DNA of 64,000 bases from Microbulbifer pacificus (GCF_033723955.1 NZ_CP137555.1:3216001-3280000), one strand, 5' to 3'; positions 52,820 through 63,727 are shown, counted from the first letter of the stretch. Notes: generated from the letters alone by a model not told the origin. Translations and numbers: made by a program.

Positions 52820-53731
52820 ATGCAACAAGTTAAAAAAGCAGTAATTCCTGTAGCCGGCCTGGGCACCCGTATGCTGCCCGCCACCAAGGCGATCCCCAAA
52901 GAGATGCTGCCCATCGTCGACAAGCCGCTGATCCAGTACGTGGTCAATGAAGCGGTGGCCGCCGGCATCAAAGAAATCGTACTGGTTACCCACGCCAGTA
53001 AAAACGCCATCGAAAACCACTTCGACACCTCCTTCGAGCTGGAAGCCCAGCTGGAAAACCGCCTCAAGCGCCAGCTGCTGGATGAAGTGCGCTCCATCGT
53101 CCCCAAAGACGTGACCGTGATTTCCGTGCGCCAGGCGGAAGCCAAGGGGCTGGGCCACGCCATTAGCTGCGCGCGCCCGGTAGTGGGTGATAACGCCTTT
53201 GCGGTACTGCTGCCAGACGTACTGATCGACCAGTACGCCTCCGACCTCAAAGCCAGCAACCTCGCGGACATGGTGCGCAACTTTGAAACCAGCGGTGCCA
53301 GCCAGATCATGGTGGAGCAGGTGGAATGGGATCAGGTCAGCAAGTACGGCGTGGTGGACTGCCTGGGTGCCGACCTGCAGATCGGCGGCACCGCCAAAAT
53401 CGACGGCATGGTAGAAAAGCCGGAAGTGGATGCCGCCCCCTCCAACATGGCCGTGGTCGGCCGCTATGTACTGCCCGCGCAAATCTGGACCCTGCTGGAA
53501 AACACCCAGCCCGGTGCCGGCGGTGAAATCCAGCTCACCGACGCCATCGACGAGCTACTCAAGCAGCAAACCGTAGAGGCCTACCGTATCGTCGGCCACA
53601 GCCACGACTGCGGCAACAAGCTTGGCTACATGAAAGCCCAGCTCGCCTACGGCTTACAGCACCCGGAAGTTGGCAGTGCCCTCAAAGAGCTGCTCGGCAG
53701 CCAGACCGCACTTACCCCGGAAACCGCCTAA
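52820..53731 (+). CDS. galU: UTP-glucose-1-phosphate uridylyltransferase
   Basis: A 303-residue GalU making UDP-glucose. [19 protein letters not shown] (residues about 14-32) and [12 protein letters not shown], then [11 protein letters not shown] and [21 protein letters not shown] are family signatures. UDP-glucose feeds ugd downstream. Strong SD upstream. Codon use is GC-rich like the rest of the core genome, unlike the AT-rich blocks on either side of the polysaccharide region. Confidence 0.96.
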   Translation: MQQVKKAVIPVAGLGTRMLPATKAIPKEMLPIVDKPLIQYVVNEAVAAGIKEIVLVTHASKNAIENHFDTSFELEAQLENRLKRQLLDEVRSIVPKDVTVISVRQAEAKGLGHAISCARPVVGDNAFAVLLPDVLIDQYASDLKASNLADMVRNFETSGASQIMVEQVEWDQVSKYGVVDCLGADLQIGGTAKIDGMVEKPEVDAAPSNMAVVGRYVLPAQIWTLLENTQPGAGGEIQLTDAIDELLKQQTVEAYRIVGHSHDCGNKLGYMKAQLAYGLQHPEVGSALKELLGSQTALTPETA

Positions 53732-53774
53732 CCCGCGCCCTCCTTTATAGGAGCCTGCCGGCAGGCGAACGAAA

Positions 53775-55316
53775 ATGACCAGCAAAACCGCGCCCGAAAC
53801 CAATACCCGCGACCACGACCAATCCGCCGTGGCCGCCGGCGCGCGTCCGTTATCTCCGCGTCAGCCCGGCGCAGAGCCTGTGCCGGACCTGATCCGGTAC
53901 CGGGAACCGGAAAACGCCTACGGCGCTATCCAGCACCACGGCGCCGTCGACGGCGTAACCGGCTCCTGCCACCAGTTGTTCCTGGATGAACACAACTCCA
54001 TCCTCATCGACTGCGGCCTGTTCCAGGGTGCCGAAACCTCACCGGGTGGCAGCAAGCACGACAAGCTGGAAATCGAATTCCCGCTCGACAGCGTAAAAGC
54101 CCTGGTGGTCACACATGTACACATAGACCACTGCGGCCGTATCCCGTACCTGATCGCCGCCGGCTTCCGCGGCCCTATCTACTGCAGCAAGCCCAGCGCA
54201 GAACTGTTGCCGCTGGTGCTGGAAGATGCACTGAAGGTTGGCGTAACCCGCGATAAAGCCCTGATCGAAAAATTCCTCGACTATATAAAGGCACAGCTGC
54301 GCCCACTGCCCTACAACCAGTGGCAGCCGGTTATCGAGGGAGAAGGCCAAGCTCTCCAGATCCGCCTGCAGCGCGCCGGCCATATCCTCGGCTCTGCCTA
54401 TGTGGAATGCGACTTAACATTCGGCGAGAACAAGCGCCGCACCATATTCTCCGGCGACCTCGGCGCACCCAACACCCCGCTGTTATACGGCCCCACACCC
54501 TCGGAAGGCTGCGACGACCTCGTAATAGAAAGCACCTACGGCGACCGCATCCACGAAAACCGTGCCCAGCGTGCCGAAACTCTGCGCAAAGCCATCGAGC
54601 GCGCACTGCAAGACGGCGGCAGCGTCCTGATCCCGGCCTTCAGTATCGGCCGCACCCAGGAACTGCTCTACGAGCTGGAAAATAACATTCAACAGCAAAC
54701 GAAAGATGCTGGGGCAAGTAGTCCGTGGGCCGACCTTCCGGTAATCGTGGACTCGCCGTTGGCTAGCCGCTTCACCGAAGTCTACCGCCGCCTGCAACCT
54801 TACTGGGATGAAGAAGCGAGAAACGTAGTAAGCCAGGGCCGCCATCCGCTCAGCTTCGAGCAACTGCTCACGGTAAATGACCACGAAACCCACGAAAAAA
54901 TGGTCAACCGCCTGGCTCAGACCAAGCAGCCGGCCATCGTCATCGCCGCCAGTGGCATGTGCGCCGGTGGGCGCATCGTCAATTACCTGAAAGCCATGCT
55001 CAGCGAGCCACGCCACAACATCATCTTTGTGGGCTACCAGGCCAAAGGCACTCCGGGGCGGGATATCCAGAGCTTCGGCAAACAGCACGGTTATGTAGAA
55101 CTCGATGGCGAGCACTACACCATCAACGCCGGTATAGAAACCATAAGCGGCTACAGCGCCCACGCCGACCAACACGACCTTTTGGACTTCATCCAGCAGA
55201 TGCAAGCAAAACCCAAAACAGTGCGCATAGTCCACGGTGATAACCAAGCCAAGCAAACCCTGAAAACTTTAATTGAAGCTAAGCGCTTGGCAGGCGAAGT
55301 GCATATCCCCGGATAG
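53775..55316 (+). CDS. Metallo-beta-lactamase/beta-CASP hydrolase
   Basis: A 513-residue protein. After a 50-residue hydrophilic N-terminal extension comes the MBL fold: HVHIDHCGR (HxHxDH, about residues 113-121), AGHILGSAYVE, SGDLG and the beta-CASP insertion with VDSPLASRFTEVYRRL and MCAGGRIVNYLK, then GYSAHADQHDLL. Such proteins are RNA-processing nucleases of the CPSF/RNase J superfamily or of unknown substrate. Placed between galU and ugd on the same strand. A perfect palindrome GCCTGCCGGCAGGC (53753-53766) lies in its leader, possibly a processing or binding site. Confidence 0.85.
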   Translation: MTSKTAPETNTRDHDQSAVAAGARPLSPRQPGAEPVPDLIRYREPENAYGAIQHHGAVDGVTGSCHQLFLDEHNSILIDCGLFQGAETSPGGSKHDKLEIEFPLDSVKALVVTHVHIDHCGRIPYLIAAGFRGPIYCSKPSAELLPLVLEDALKVGVTRDKALIEKFLDYIKAQLRPLPYNQWQPVIEGEGQALQIRLQRAGHILGSAYVECDLTFGENKRRTIFSGDLGAPNTPLLYGPTPSEGCDDLVIESTYGDRIHENRAQRAETLRKAIERALQDGGSVLIPAFSIGRTQELLYELENNIQQQTKDAGASSPWADLPVIVDSPLASRFTEVYRRLQPYWDEEARNVVSQGRHPLSFEQLLTVNDHETHEKMVNRLAQTKQPAIVIAASGMCAGGRIVNYLKAMLSEPRHNIIFVGYQAKGTPGRDIQSFGKQHGYVELDGEHYTINAGIETISGYSAHADQHDLLDFIQQMQAKPKTVRIVHGDNQAKQTLKTLIEAKRLAGEVHIPG

Positions 55317-55320
55317 TCCC

Positions 55321-55349
55321 TCGTCATTTCGGCGTATGCCGGAATCCAG
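55321..55349 (+). repeat. 29-base repeat (REP-like), copy 4
   Basis: Starts TCGTCATTTCGGCG and ends GCCGGAATCCAG, matching copies near 39.9 kb at all but a few positions. It lies just after the beta-CASP gene. Confidence 0.7.
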
Positions 55350-55400
55350 TGTTATCTAGCACCGAAACCCTCGTATCACAGAAGTTAAAAGGCAAAAGGA

Positions 55401-56780
55401 ATGAAAGTAACCATCTTTGGCACTGGCTATGTAGGCCTCGTCACCGGTGCCTGCCTGGCCGAAGTTGGCCATCAGGTCATGTGCATGGACGTCGATACCC
55501 ATAAAATCGACCGACTCAAAGATGGCATCATCCCGATTTATGAGCCGGGCCTCGAGCCCATCGTCAAAGCCAACATCGACTCTGGCAACTTGCTGTTTAC
55601 CAGTAATGCCGAAGAAGCCGTTAGCCACGGACAGGTTCAATTTATTGCTGTGGGTACCCCACCAGATGAGGATGGGTCCGCAGACCTGCAATACGTTCTC
55701 GCTGTAGCGGAATCCATCGCGACCTATATGAGCGATGAAAAAATCATTGTGAATAAATCTACCGTACCTGTAGGTACCGCGGATAAGGTTCGAGCTAAGG
55801 CTCAAAGCAAACTGGATGAGCGCAGAGTACATCTACCATTCTCCGTAATCTCCAACCCCGAATTCCTGAAAGAAGGTGCCGCAGTCAATGACTGCATGCG
55901 ACCGGATCGGATCGTTGTAGGTATCGATCGGGAGGGTGAGACCCGTGGCAAGGTGGAAGCTACCATGCGCGAACTTTATGCACCCTTCTGCCGCAATCAC
56001 GAAAAAATTATCTTCATGGATGTGCGCAGTGCGGAGCTCACCAAGTATGCCGCTAACTGCATGCTGGCCACCAAGATCAGCTTTATGAATGAAATGGCCA
56101 ATATTGCCGAGCGGGTAGGCGCCGATATTGAGCAGGTGCGCCAAGGCATCGGCTCGGACCCGCGCATTGGGTACCAATTTATTTATCCCGGTTGTGGCTA
56201 CGGTGGCTCCTGTTTCCCCAAAGACGTAAAGGCTCTGATCAGTACCTCCAAGCAACTGGGCTACAAAGCAGAAATACTGGAATCCGTAGAAAACGTAAAT
56301 GATCGTCAGAAGCACAAGCTGTTCGAGATGATCTGCCAACACTACGGATGTGACCCAAAGAATCCCGGTGATACATTGAGAGGCAAAGTATTTACGCTTT
56401 GGGGCTTGGCATTCAAACCAAAAACAGACGATATGCGCGAGGCGCCAAGCCGAACTTTAATGGAGCAACTGTGGGCAGCCGGTGCGAAAGTCCAGGCTTA
56501 TGACCCGGAAGCGATGGATGAATGCGAACGTATCTACGGTAACCAAGACGGGCTGCACCTTATGGGAACTCCGGCTTCCGCGCTACATAACGCAGATGCG
56601 CTGGTTATCGTTACCGAGTGGCAAAGTTTCCGGGCCCCAGACTTCAACTTAATTAAGGAGCAGGTGGCCGACCAGGTAATCTTTGACGGACGCAATATGC
56701 ATGAACCTTCGCAAGTTATGGATAAAGGTATCGGTTACTACGGAATTGGCCGCGGAAAAGCAATTCAGGGAGCAAAATAA
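55401..56780 (+). CDS. ugd: UDP-glucose 6-dehydrogenase
   Basis: A 459-residue enzyme oxidising UDP-glucose to UDP-glucuronate. NAD motif [18 protein letters not shown] (residues about 7-24), [11 protein letters not shown], the catalytic Cys in [14 protein letters not shown] (about 255-268) and [18 protein letters not shown] match the family. Its stop overlaps the start of the next gene (TAATG), so the two are coupled. Confidence 0.97.
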   Translation: MKVTIFGTGYVGLVTGACLAEVGHQVMCMDVDTHKIDRLKDGIIPIYEPGLEPIVKANIDSGNLLFTSNAEEAVSHGQVQFIAVGTPPDEDGSADLQYVLAVAESIATYMSDEKIIVNKSTVPVGTADKVRAKAQSKLDERRVHLPFSVISNPEFLKEGAAVNDCMRPDRIVVGIDREGETRGKVEATMRELYAPFCRNHEKIIFMDVRSAELTKYAANCMLATKISFMNEMANIAERVGADIEQVRQGIGSDPRIGYQFIYPGCGYGGSCFPKDVKALISTSKQLGYKAEILESVENVNDRQKHKLFEMICQHYGCDPKNPGDTLRGKVFTLWGLAFKPKTDDMREAPSRTLMEQLWAAGAKVQAYDPEAMDECERIYGNQDGLHLMGTPASALHNADALVIVTEWQSFRAPDFNLIKEQVADQVIFDGRNMHEPSQVMDKGIGYYGIGRGKAIQGAK

Positions 56781-57775
56781 TGAAGTTTTTGGTAACCGGC
56801 GCTGCCGGTTTCATCGGAATGCATACCGCCAAGCGTCTGCTCGAAGATGGCCATGAGGTGGTAGGTCTAGATAACCTAAACGATTATTACGATGTACGGC
56901 TGAAAGACTATCGCCTTACTCAGCTCGCTCCCTACGATAAGTTCCGATTTGTAAAGATGGATCTTGCTGACCGCGATGGAATAGCGGCACTGTTTAAGCA
57001 AGAGCAGTTTCAGCGCGTTATTCACTTGGCGGCGCAGGCTGGTGTTAGGTACTCCCTGGAAAATCCCATGGCCTACGTGGATTCAAACCTCGTAGGGCAC
57101 ATGACCATTCTGGAGGGCTGCCGCCATAATAAAGTAGAGCACTTGGTATATGCATCATCCAGCTCTGTGTACGGTATGAACCCCAAGATTCCATTTTCCA
57201 CAAGCGATGGTGTCGATCACCCAGTGTCTCTGTACGCGGCCACCAAGAAGTCGAATGAGTTGATGGCACACTCCTATTCGCATCTTTATGGAATCCCGAC
57301 CACCGGATTGCGTTTTTTTACGGTTTATGGTCCCGCAGGTCGTCCGGATATGGCGCCCTGGCTGTTTACTGAAGCTATTCTGAAAGGTGAACCGATCAAA
57401 GTTTTCAACAACGGGAAAATGCAGAGGGATTTTACTTATATCGATGATATCGTCGAGGGGATCGTACGGATACAGGATGTAGTACCTCAAGCGGATGATG
57501 GCAACTCCAAAAATGATCCTGCTTCCAGTAACGCGCCATACAGAATTTACAATATCGGTAACAACCAGCCAATTGAACTGGCTGCCTTTATTCGCGCAAT
57601 AGAAAGTGCCTGCAACAAAGAAGCTGAGAAGATTTACCTGCCTATGCAAGCTGGTGATGTAGTGCAGACCTATGCAGACATTGATGACTTATATAAAGTC
57701 GCTAATTATAAGCCAAGTAAGAAAATTGGTGATGGCATGGGTGCATTTGTAGATTGGTATCGGTCTTATATATAA
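56780..57775 (+). CDS. UDP-glucuronate 4-epimerase-type NAD-dependent epimerase
   Basis: A 331-residue extended SDR. GAAGFIGMHTAKRLLEDGHEV, NDYYDVRLKDYRL (a hallmark of UDP-glucuronate epimerases), VYASSSSVYG and catalytic YAATKKSNE are present. It would convert UDP-glucuronate from Ugd to UDP-galacturonate for the exopolysaccharide. Overlaps ugd by one base. About 83 AT-rich bases follow before the sulfotransferase, the point where composition changes. Confidence 0.92.
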   Translation: MKFLVTGAAGFIGMHTAKRLLEDGHEVVGLDNLNDYYDVRLKDYRLTQLAPYDKFRFVKMDLADRDGIAALFKQEQFQRVIHLAAQAGVRYSLENPMAYVDSNLVGHMTILEGCRHNKVEHLVYASSSSVYGMNPKIPFSTSDGVDHPVSLYAATKKSNELMAHSYSHLYGIPTTGLRFFTVYGPAGRPDMAPWLFTEAILKGEPIKVFNNGKMQRDFTYIDDIVEGIVRIQDVVPQADDGNSKNDPASSNAPYRIYNIGNNQPIELAAFIRAIESACNKEAEKIYLPMQAGDVVQTYADIDDLYKVANYKPSKKIGDGMGAFVDWYRSYI

Positions 57776-57858
57776 GTCGAATTTTTGACACATATAATTA
57801 ATAAATTAATTGTGCGAATCCATATTTTTAGATTGATTTCTTCAAAGTGAATTAAGTA

Positions 57859-58791
57859 GTGAAAGTAAATAAAAAGCTAATTTTGATAGTCGGTTTTAGG
57901 AAGTGTGGTACTACGACACTGTTCGATTACCTGAGCCAACATGAAGGAATTTCCGCTGCGTCTCCTAAAGAGCCTCAGTTATTGTGCTCTGGCAATAGGC
58001 TTGATGAAGAATTTTTAGCTGGCTATTTATCTTGTTTTGATCAGAATGCCGAAATCCTACTGGATGGGTCAACATTGTTAATCTCTGACCCTGACGCGAT
58101 ACAGTGGGCGATCAGAACATTTTCAGAAGTTAAAATAGTCGTTTGTATCCGAAACCCTGTAAATCGTTTTATATCATCATATTGGCACTCAAAGGGGAAG
58201 GAAAATCCGCAAGAATACAGAGGCCTAGACGAAGTTATTGAACAGTTGGATAGCTGGGGTAAAGATAAATTTTTTAAAGAAAAAGAATGGTTGAATGAAC
58301 AACCTTTTCATAGGCAATTCTATAGCGGCGACTACCTACGCAGCAATAAGATTTCGTTGTTAGACTTTAACCCAAAAGAGCGATTCCTTCCTTTTAGGTA
58401 TTTTGGTGAGGGTGTTTACTCACATTGGGTGGAGCAATTAAATATTGGTCAGTATCATGTTGTGTTACTTGAGGAGTTAATGCAAGAAAAAGATAGCATC
58501 GAGCGACTTTCTCAATATATTGAATTCCCGCTAAATGCCGAAAACTTCTCAAGTTTTGGTGCTTCGAATAAAGGCGCAAATAGGTCCACTGTCGCCAAGT
58601 TGAATTTTTTGAGGTTCGGTGGGGTGTACCGAATATTCCCTGCTTCGTTTCGAAAATGGTTTAAAGGGCGTTTCCATAAGAGCATACCTCCAGCAAAAAA
58701 AAATCATATGAAATCCTTAGAGCTTTGGTATGAAGGGGAGAGAAAATATTGGAAACGAGCTGGGCATAACATCCAAAAATATTGGTGGTAA
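57859..58791 (+). CDS. PAPS-dependent sulfotransferase
   Basis: A 310-residue sulfotransferase. The 5'-phosphosulfate loop is GFRKCGTTTL (residues 12-21) and the 3'-phosphate site is VVCIRNPVNRFISSYWH (about 94-110, RNPxxR...S). Both are needed for PAPS-dependent transfer of sulfate to a sugar hydroxyl. Start is GTG 57859. First gene of the AT-rich block that continues to the window end. Bacterial carbohydrate sulfotransferases are rare and point to a sulfated extracellular polysaccharide, common in marine bacteria. Confidence 0.9.
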   Translation: MKVNKKLILIVGFRKCGTTTLFDYLSQHEGISAASPKEPQLLCSGNRLDEEFLAGYLSCFDQNAEILLDGSTLLISDPDAIQWAIRTFSEVKIVVCIRNPVNRFISSYWHSKGKENPQEYRGLDEVIEQLDSWGKDKFFKEKEWLNEQPFHRQFYSGDYLRSNKISLLDFNPKERFLPFRYFGEGVYSHWVEQLNIGQYHVVLLEELMQEKDSIERLSQYIEFPLNAENFSSFGASNKGANRSTVAKLNFLRFGGVYRIFPASFRKWFKGRFHKSIPPAKKNHMKSLELWYEGERKYWKRAGHNIQKYWW

Positions 58792-58955
58792 TTTTTATGC
58801 GACATATTCTGCTAAAAAATTGACGCATCGAATGGTAGTAAAAATATATGTGAATGAGAGTCGTCTATTCCATTATTTTGATTTGCAGGTGAAGTTTTCT
58901 AGCCTTGTATGCGAATTGCGGTAATTAAATTAGTTAATAGTTTTCGAATTTTTAT

Positions 58956-60446
58956 TTGCGAAATGTAGAGTGCGAGTACTTGTTACAAAAAAAAATTATT
59001 TCAATTGCTGGACTGGCCTTAGTCGAAAAGGCAATAAAACTGTTTTTCCTACTTTTCCTCTCTAGATTATTGGAGCCTTGGGAGTTTGGGGTTGTTGCAG
59101 CTGCAAGTGTTGTAGTCTACTTTGCTGATATGTTTGCAAATTTAGGATTTGCTGCATGCCTGATTCAGCTGGAAAAAATTTCTAAAGAGACTGTTCGCGT
59201 TGCTCTGACGCTGACAATGGCCGTCGTTTCTCTTATTTCTGTCTGTTTTTACTGGACACTTCCCCAGGTGTCTGTATGGGTGGGTGTCCCTGAACTGCAA
59301 TCGATGGGTGGTGCATTGATTGTAATTCTAATAGCGAGGGGGTTCTCAAGCGTCTCAGGAGCTCTTCTGCAGCGTGATATGAAGGCGAGTTTACTGATGA
59401 GAAGCAGTATCGTTTCTTATCTAGTTGGCATGCTGTTAGTTGCCGGACCAATGATTTATTCAGGTTACGGTTTCTGGTCCTTGATTTACGGAATGGTGGT
59501 TGAATCTTTAGTTCATACCGTTATTTGCTACTGTGCGGCCAGACATTCAATTATCCCCCTGCTAAGAAAAAGTGAAATAGAAAAATTATTAGGGAAAGGG
59601 TTCGGGTTTTTCATTACTCGAACAATCAACTATCTCGCTTTGAATGTCGATTATGTAATTGTGTCAAAATATTTGGGTGCCCACTTCCTGGGGCTATATA
59701 GTCGAGCTTATAGGGTTATGGAATACCCGTCATACGTTTATATGGTCGCGGCGGATCGAGTTCTATTCCCTGCGATGGCAAAAAAACAGACTGATCAAAA
59801 CTATTTGCAAAAAACGATGCTCAAAGGCATTTTCTGGACATTCGCATTAGCTGCCCCTCTGTCGGGTATCTTGGCTGCAAATGGGGAAAACATTATAAGG
59901 CTTTTGTTGGGCCCCACTTGGTTAGAGGCAGCCAGCGTACTTTCGATTTTATGTGCATTCGGAAGCTACAGAATTTCATACATGATACTGAACACGTATG
60001 TCCGCTCGGTGGGGAAAGTATCAATATCATCCCAGCACTCTCTTTTCTTACTTTTTGCTGTAACAGTTTGTTGCTACTTCGGGGTCGAATACGGTTTAAA
60101 TGGCGTGGCTTGGGGCGCTGGTGTTGCTCTTTTGGTTCACGGTTGTTTATATTCTGTTCGTGTTGCAATTATGTTGAATCTGCCCTGGTATCGGTTTTTG
60201 CGAATTTTCATTATTGGGATTCCGGCAACGCTAGCATTTTACCTTCCCAACTATTACCTCCTCGATTTTCTGGAATTTCATTTTTTCTTGGAATTATTGG
60301 TGAGTGGTATTTTATCAATGGTTATTGCGGTCATATTGGTTGAGTTAAACCTCCTGTGTTCTCCTGAATCAAAGTTTCGACATTTTCATGAGTTCGTGTT
60401 GCAATTTTCTGAAAGTTTCCGTCTTGGGCAAAAGGCAGCTAAATGA
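58956..60446 (+). CDS. Polysaccharide flippase (Wzx family)
   Basis: A 496-residue MOP-superfamily exporter with about 12-14 membrane segments (e.g. FFLLFLSRLLEPWEFGVVAA; LLVAGPMIYSGYGFWSLIYG; LALVEKAIKLFFLLF). Members flip undecaprenyl-linked repeat units to the periplasm for Wzy polymerisation. The first hydrophobic region starts quickly, so the true start may be TTG 58956 or TTG 58980; the ribosome sites are weak. It overlaps the next gene (ATGA at 60443-60446). Confidence 0.85.
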   Translation: MRNVECEYLLQKKIISIAGLALVEKAIKLFFLLFLSRLLEPWEFGVVAAASVVVYFADMFANLGFAACLIQLEKISKETVRVALTLTMAVVSLISVCFYWTLPQVSVWVGVPELQSMGGALIVILIARGFSSVSGALLQRDMKASLLMRSSIVSYLVGMLLVAGPMIYSGYGFWSLIYGMVVESLVHTVICYCAARHSIIPLLRKSEIEKLLGKGFGFFITRTINYLALNVDYVIVSKYLGAHFLGLYSRAYRVMEYPSYVYMVAADRVLFPAMAKKQTDQNYLQKTMLKGIFWTFALAAPLSGILAANGENIIRLLLGPTWLEAASVLSILCAFGSYRISYMILNTYVRSVGKVSISSQHSLFLLFAVTVCCYFGVEYGLNGVAWGAGVALLVHGCLYSVRVAIMLNLPWYRFLRIFIIGIPATLAFYLPNYYLLDFLEFHFFLELLVSGILSMVIAVILVELNLLCSPESKFRHFHEFVLQFSESFRLGQKAAK

Positions 60447-61636
60447 CAAAAGTTTTAATGGTAACGGCCCAGTATATGCCTGATGTCTATGGCGGAGCCG
60501 AAAAGCAATGTAGACGCATCGCAACAGAGCTGCAGAGTTCTGGTGTGGAAGTTACCGTGCTTACGTCAACTCAAAAGTGGCGTGTCGATGAATCAAACGA
60601 GTCATTGAAGGTCAAAAGAATTTACACGTTATTTCCTCCGGATTTACTTGGTCGGTGGCTGTTTTTTTCAATCTATTGGCTCGTAGCTGCTACATGTTGG
60701 GCAATTTGGAATCGAAACAAGTTCGATATTATTCACTGTCATCAAGGTAAGTTTGGCGCGTTCGTAGGGTGCTTTATCGGTAAGCTGCTTAACAAGCCGA
60801 CAATAATAAAAATTGGCAATTCCAATCAGCATATGGACCTTGTATGTTTGAAGAAAAAATTTTTTATTGGCCCTATTTTGGTTCGACTCATTCTAAAATC
60901 TAACCCGGTTTTTGTTGCTATAACATCTGTGATTGCAGAGAACCTTAAAAAATTCGGCTGCAAAAGAATCGTATGCATCCCTAACGGAATTGACACAGCC
61001 TTACTAAATAGTCTCTCCCCAAAAAAAACACGTGTAAAGAAGACGGACTCAATTATCCTTTTTTATCATGGACGAATCGAGGAGATAAAACGAATAGATA
61101 TTTTGTTGCGAGCATTTGAAATCGTCTTCCATAGTGATTTTGATTTAAAGTTACATCTTGTCGGCGATGGAACGGCACTAGTGGAAACTAAAAGATGGGC
61201 ACAAAAGTTAGGTTTGCAAGATTCAATAGTATTCCATGGTGCACGTGAGGACGTTATTGAAGTGATTTCCCATTTTGATGTATTTGTGAATGCATCTGAA
61301 GCTGAAGGCTTCTCCAACTCGTTACTAGAAGCTTTGCTTTTGGGGAAAGTGTTAGTTTCCACACCTGTAAGCGGCGCTTCAGATGTTATCGAAGATGGCA
61401 AAAATGGCGCTGTTGCTGAGAACTTTTCTCCCGAGAGGTTAGCTGAGGCGATCTTGATGGGCGTCAAAGTCTACAAAGAACATGCAGGAGCAGTCATTGA
61501 CCACAATAAAAATCTTGTTACAGAAAAATTTCGTATGCCACTAGTGGCAGAAAAATACAAAAATTTATATGGGACTTTAGGAGATCCATATAAAATCTCA
61601 ATAAAAATGCCAGAAAATACGTTCACAGAAAACTAA
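60443..61636 (+). CDS. Glycosyltransferase family 4
   Basis: A 397-residue GT-B fold enzyme. N-terminal acceptor domain (MPDVYGGAEKQCRRIATELQ), then the donor-binding C-terminal domain with HGRIEEIKRIDILLRAFE, LVGDGTALVE and the EX7E motif EAEGFSNSLLEALLLGK (about 292-308). It transfers a sugar onto the growing lipid-linked repeat unit. Coupled to the flippase by ATGA overlap. Confidence 0.9.
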   Translation: MTKVLMVTAQYMPDVYGGAEKQCRRIATELQSSGVEVTVLTSTQKWRVDESNESLKVKRIYTLFPPDLLGRWLFFSIYWLVAATCWAIWNRNKFDIIHCHQGKFGAFVGCFIGKLLNKPTIIKIGNSNQHMDLVCLKKKFFIGPILVRLILKSNPVFVAITSVIAENLKKFGCKRIVCIPNGIDTALLNSLSPKKTRVKKTDSIILFYHGRIEEIKRIDILLRAFEIVFHSDFDLKLHLVGDGTALVETKRWAQKLGLQDSIVFHGAREDVIEVISHFDVFVNASEAEGFSNSLLEALLLGKVLVSTPVSGASDVIEDGKNGAVAENFSPERLAEAILMGVKVYKEHAGAVIDHNKNLVTEKFRMPLVAEKYKNLYGTLGDPYKISIKMPENTFTEN

Positions 61637-61654
61637 ATTGACCTTAAGGTTTTT

Positions 61655-62797
61655 ATGCTCATGAAAATATTAATAGGTATGACCAGGTCTGATACGGTCG
61701 TTTCTGGTTCTTTTAAGCATATCTGCCAAATTGGCGAACGGTTCCGGCAGGAAGGCATTGATGTTACATATGTTTTGGGGGGAGACGGCAGTGCAGCGCA
61801 AGCTTTGGAGCAGCGTGGATATCGAGTTTATAAGCTCAAGAATCTAAGACGAGATTTGAATATCTGGTTTGATTTCATTGCGCTACTTCAATTAATTTGG
61901 GTGATATTTAAAGTTAGGCCGAAGATTTGCTCCTGGCATACGGCAAAAATTGGTGCTTTGGGGCGAATAGCATCTGTGCTGACGTTCCGCAAAAACTACT
62001 ATGTCCCGCATGGTGTTCCTTTTGTTAACACCCCGGAAAATAGGGGCTACAAAAAATTCCAATTACTTGAGCGTATTTTGGCCTTTCTTCCAGGGACGAT
62101 AGTAGGCGTATGCCAATTTGATAAAAATGAATATCTAAGAATTGGCGTTCCGGATCGCAAGGTAAAAGTGATCTACAACGGTATGGCAGGTAGAAAGAAA
62201 ATTCATGGTATAGCTGAGCGTCCTCGTGGAACTCAGGTTAAGTTTATTACTGCTGCTAGATTTGAGGTGCAAAAAGATTATGTCACTTTGGCAAAGGCCG
62301 TGGAAAAATTGCATGAATCGGGTGCCAATTTTAGCCTTGATATTTATGGCGATGGCCAAATGGAAGCAGAAGTGAAGTCATTGTTTGCAGCCCTACCTCC
62401 GGAAGTTATTACTTTTAAGGGCGTTGTTCCTGATTTTTCTGTCAAGTTGGCGGAGTCTGACATTTTCGTCCTTTCTAGCCATTGGGAAGGATTGCCCAGA
62501 AGTATTATAGAAGCTATGGCGTGCGGTAAAGCGGTTATCGCCACTGATGTGGGTGGAAGTCGTGAACTCATTAACCATCAATTAACTGGATATTTGGTCC
62601 CCCATAAAGATGTAGCAGCATTACATGATTGCATGCGCACTTATGTCGAAGACAAAGATAAAATTTCACAGCATGGCAAGAACGGGTTTAATAATTATTT
62701 TATCAACTTTACTCTTGAAAAAATGCTTGATCGTTATGTCGACGAGTATTTCGGTGGTGAATATGGTGGTGTCGAATCACAGGGTGAAGTTGCCTAA
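61655..62797 (+). CDS. Glycosyltransferase family 4
   Basis: A 380-residue GT-B glycosyltransferase. AARFEVQKDYVTLAKAVEKL, IYGDGQMEAEVKSLF and the EX7E motif HWEGLPRSIIEAMACGK then AVIATDVGGSRELI are typical. The start could be ATG 61655 or 61661. It ends where the next gene starts (one-base overlap, TAATG). Confidence 0.9.
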   Translation: MLMKILIGMTRSDTVVSGSFKHICQIGERFRQEGIDVTYVLGGDGSAAQALEQRGYRVYKLKNLRRDLNIWFDFIALLQLIWVIFKVRPKICSWHTAKIGALGRIASVLTFRKNYYVPHGVPFVNTPENRGYKKFQLLERILAFLPGTIVGVCQFDKNEYLRIGVPDRKVKVIYNGMAGRKKIHGIAERPRGTQVKFITAARFEVQKDYVTLAKAVEKLHESGANFSLDIYGDGQMEAEVKSLFAALPPEVITFKGVVPDFSVKLAESDIFVLSSHWEGLPRSIIEAMACGKAVIATDVGGSRELINHQLTGYLVPHKDVAALHDCMRTYVEDKDKISQHGKNGFNNYFINFTLEKMLDRYVDEYFGGEYGGVESQGEVA

Positions 62798-63726
62798 TGT
62801 TCAAACTTAGCCTTATTTGCCCGATGTACAAAGTTTCTGGATATCTTCCTGATCTTATTGAAAGTCTCCTAGTCGGCGCTAATTCACCCCAAGTCGAAGT
62901 CATATTCGTAGATGATTGTTGCCCAGAGGGGTCCGGCGATGTTTGCGAGCAGTTGCTAAATAGTTTTTCCCGTCGGGTAGAATTTCAGTGGCAGTTGTTG
63001 AGGTTAGATGTGAACCAAGGACTAGGGGAGGCAAGAAACTGTGGGATGAAGTTGGCTAGCGGTGACTATATTGGGTTTGTCGACTCAGATGATGTCGTTA
63101 TGCCATCGTATTGGGCGACTTTACACGATTCGATTAAGCTGAATAATCGCCCTCAAATTATTGAATTTGGTTATTCTGAATTCAGGGATTACGAAAATAT
63201 CAGTGTCGAATCGAAGCTTCGACTGCCTTATAAATCGTGTTTTCAGCCATTTTATACAGGATTTTTCGCCTGGTCACGAATTTACCGTGCAGATTTGATT
63301 GATGGAATGAGGTTCATACATCGTACGTATGAAGATATCGCTTTTGTTTCGAGCTCTTTCATTAACGCACAAAGCATTTTTTTGGTAAATGAAGCACTAG
63401 TCGGTTATAGAAAGCGCTCGGGTTCTATTACAGCACACCGAAACTCAAGTTATTCATGCATTTTGGCTAATCTCGTAGATGCCTATTCTAGGCTAAATTC
63501 CAAAATACGAGATGATGGTCGTTTTAGTGCTCTGATCTTTTATAAGATTTTTGTGATACTTCTGAAGGGGACTCGAATAGCTGACCGATCAGAAAGGCGC
63601 TCCTTTTTCCTTAAGTGCCAGCCACCCATTTCTGAAGCTAGTGAAATATTCTTTGGTTCGGGGGCTTTAGGTTTTTTTCGTAGGCAATTGTTATCACTCG
63701 CCCTCGTTATAGGGGTGAGATATTAG
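62797..63726 (+). CDS. Glycosyltransferase family 2
   Basis: A 309-residue GT-A enzyme. LICPMYKVSGYLPDLIESL, the first Asp-rich site VEVIFVDDCCPE, GEARNCGMKLASGDYIGFVD followed by the DSDD metal site are the family hallmarks. It adds another sugar to the repeat unit. Followed one base later by the probable polymerase gene. Confidence 0.92.
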   Translation: MFKLSLICPMYKVSGYLPDLIESLLVGANSPQVEVIFVDDCCPEGSGDVCEQLLNSFSRRVEFQWQLLRLDVNQGLGEARNCGMKLASGDYIGFVDSDDVVMPSYWATLHDSIKLNNRPQIIEFGYSEFRDYENISVESKLRLPYKSCFQPFYTGFFAWSRIYRADLIDGMRFIHRTYEDIAFVSSSFINAQSIFLVNEALVGYRKRSGSITAHRNSSYSCILANLVDAYSRLNSKIRDDGRFSALIFYKIFVILLKGTRIADRSERRSFFLKCQPPISEASEIFFGSGALGFFRRQLLSLALVIGVRY

Positions 63727-63727
63727 A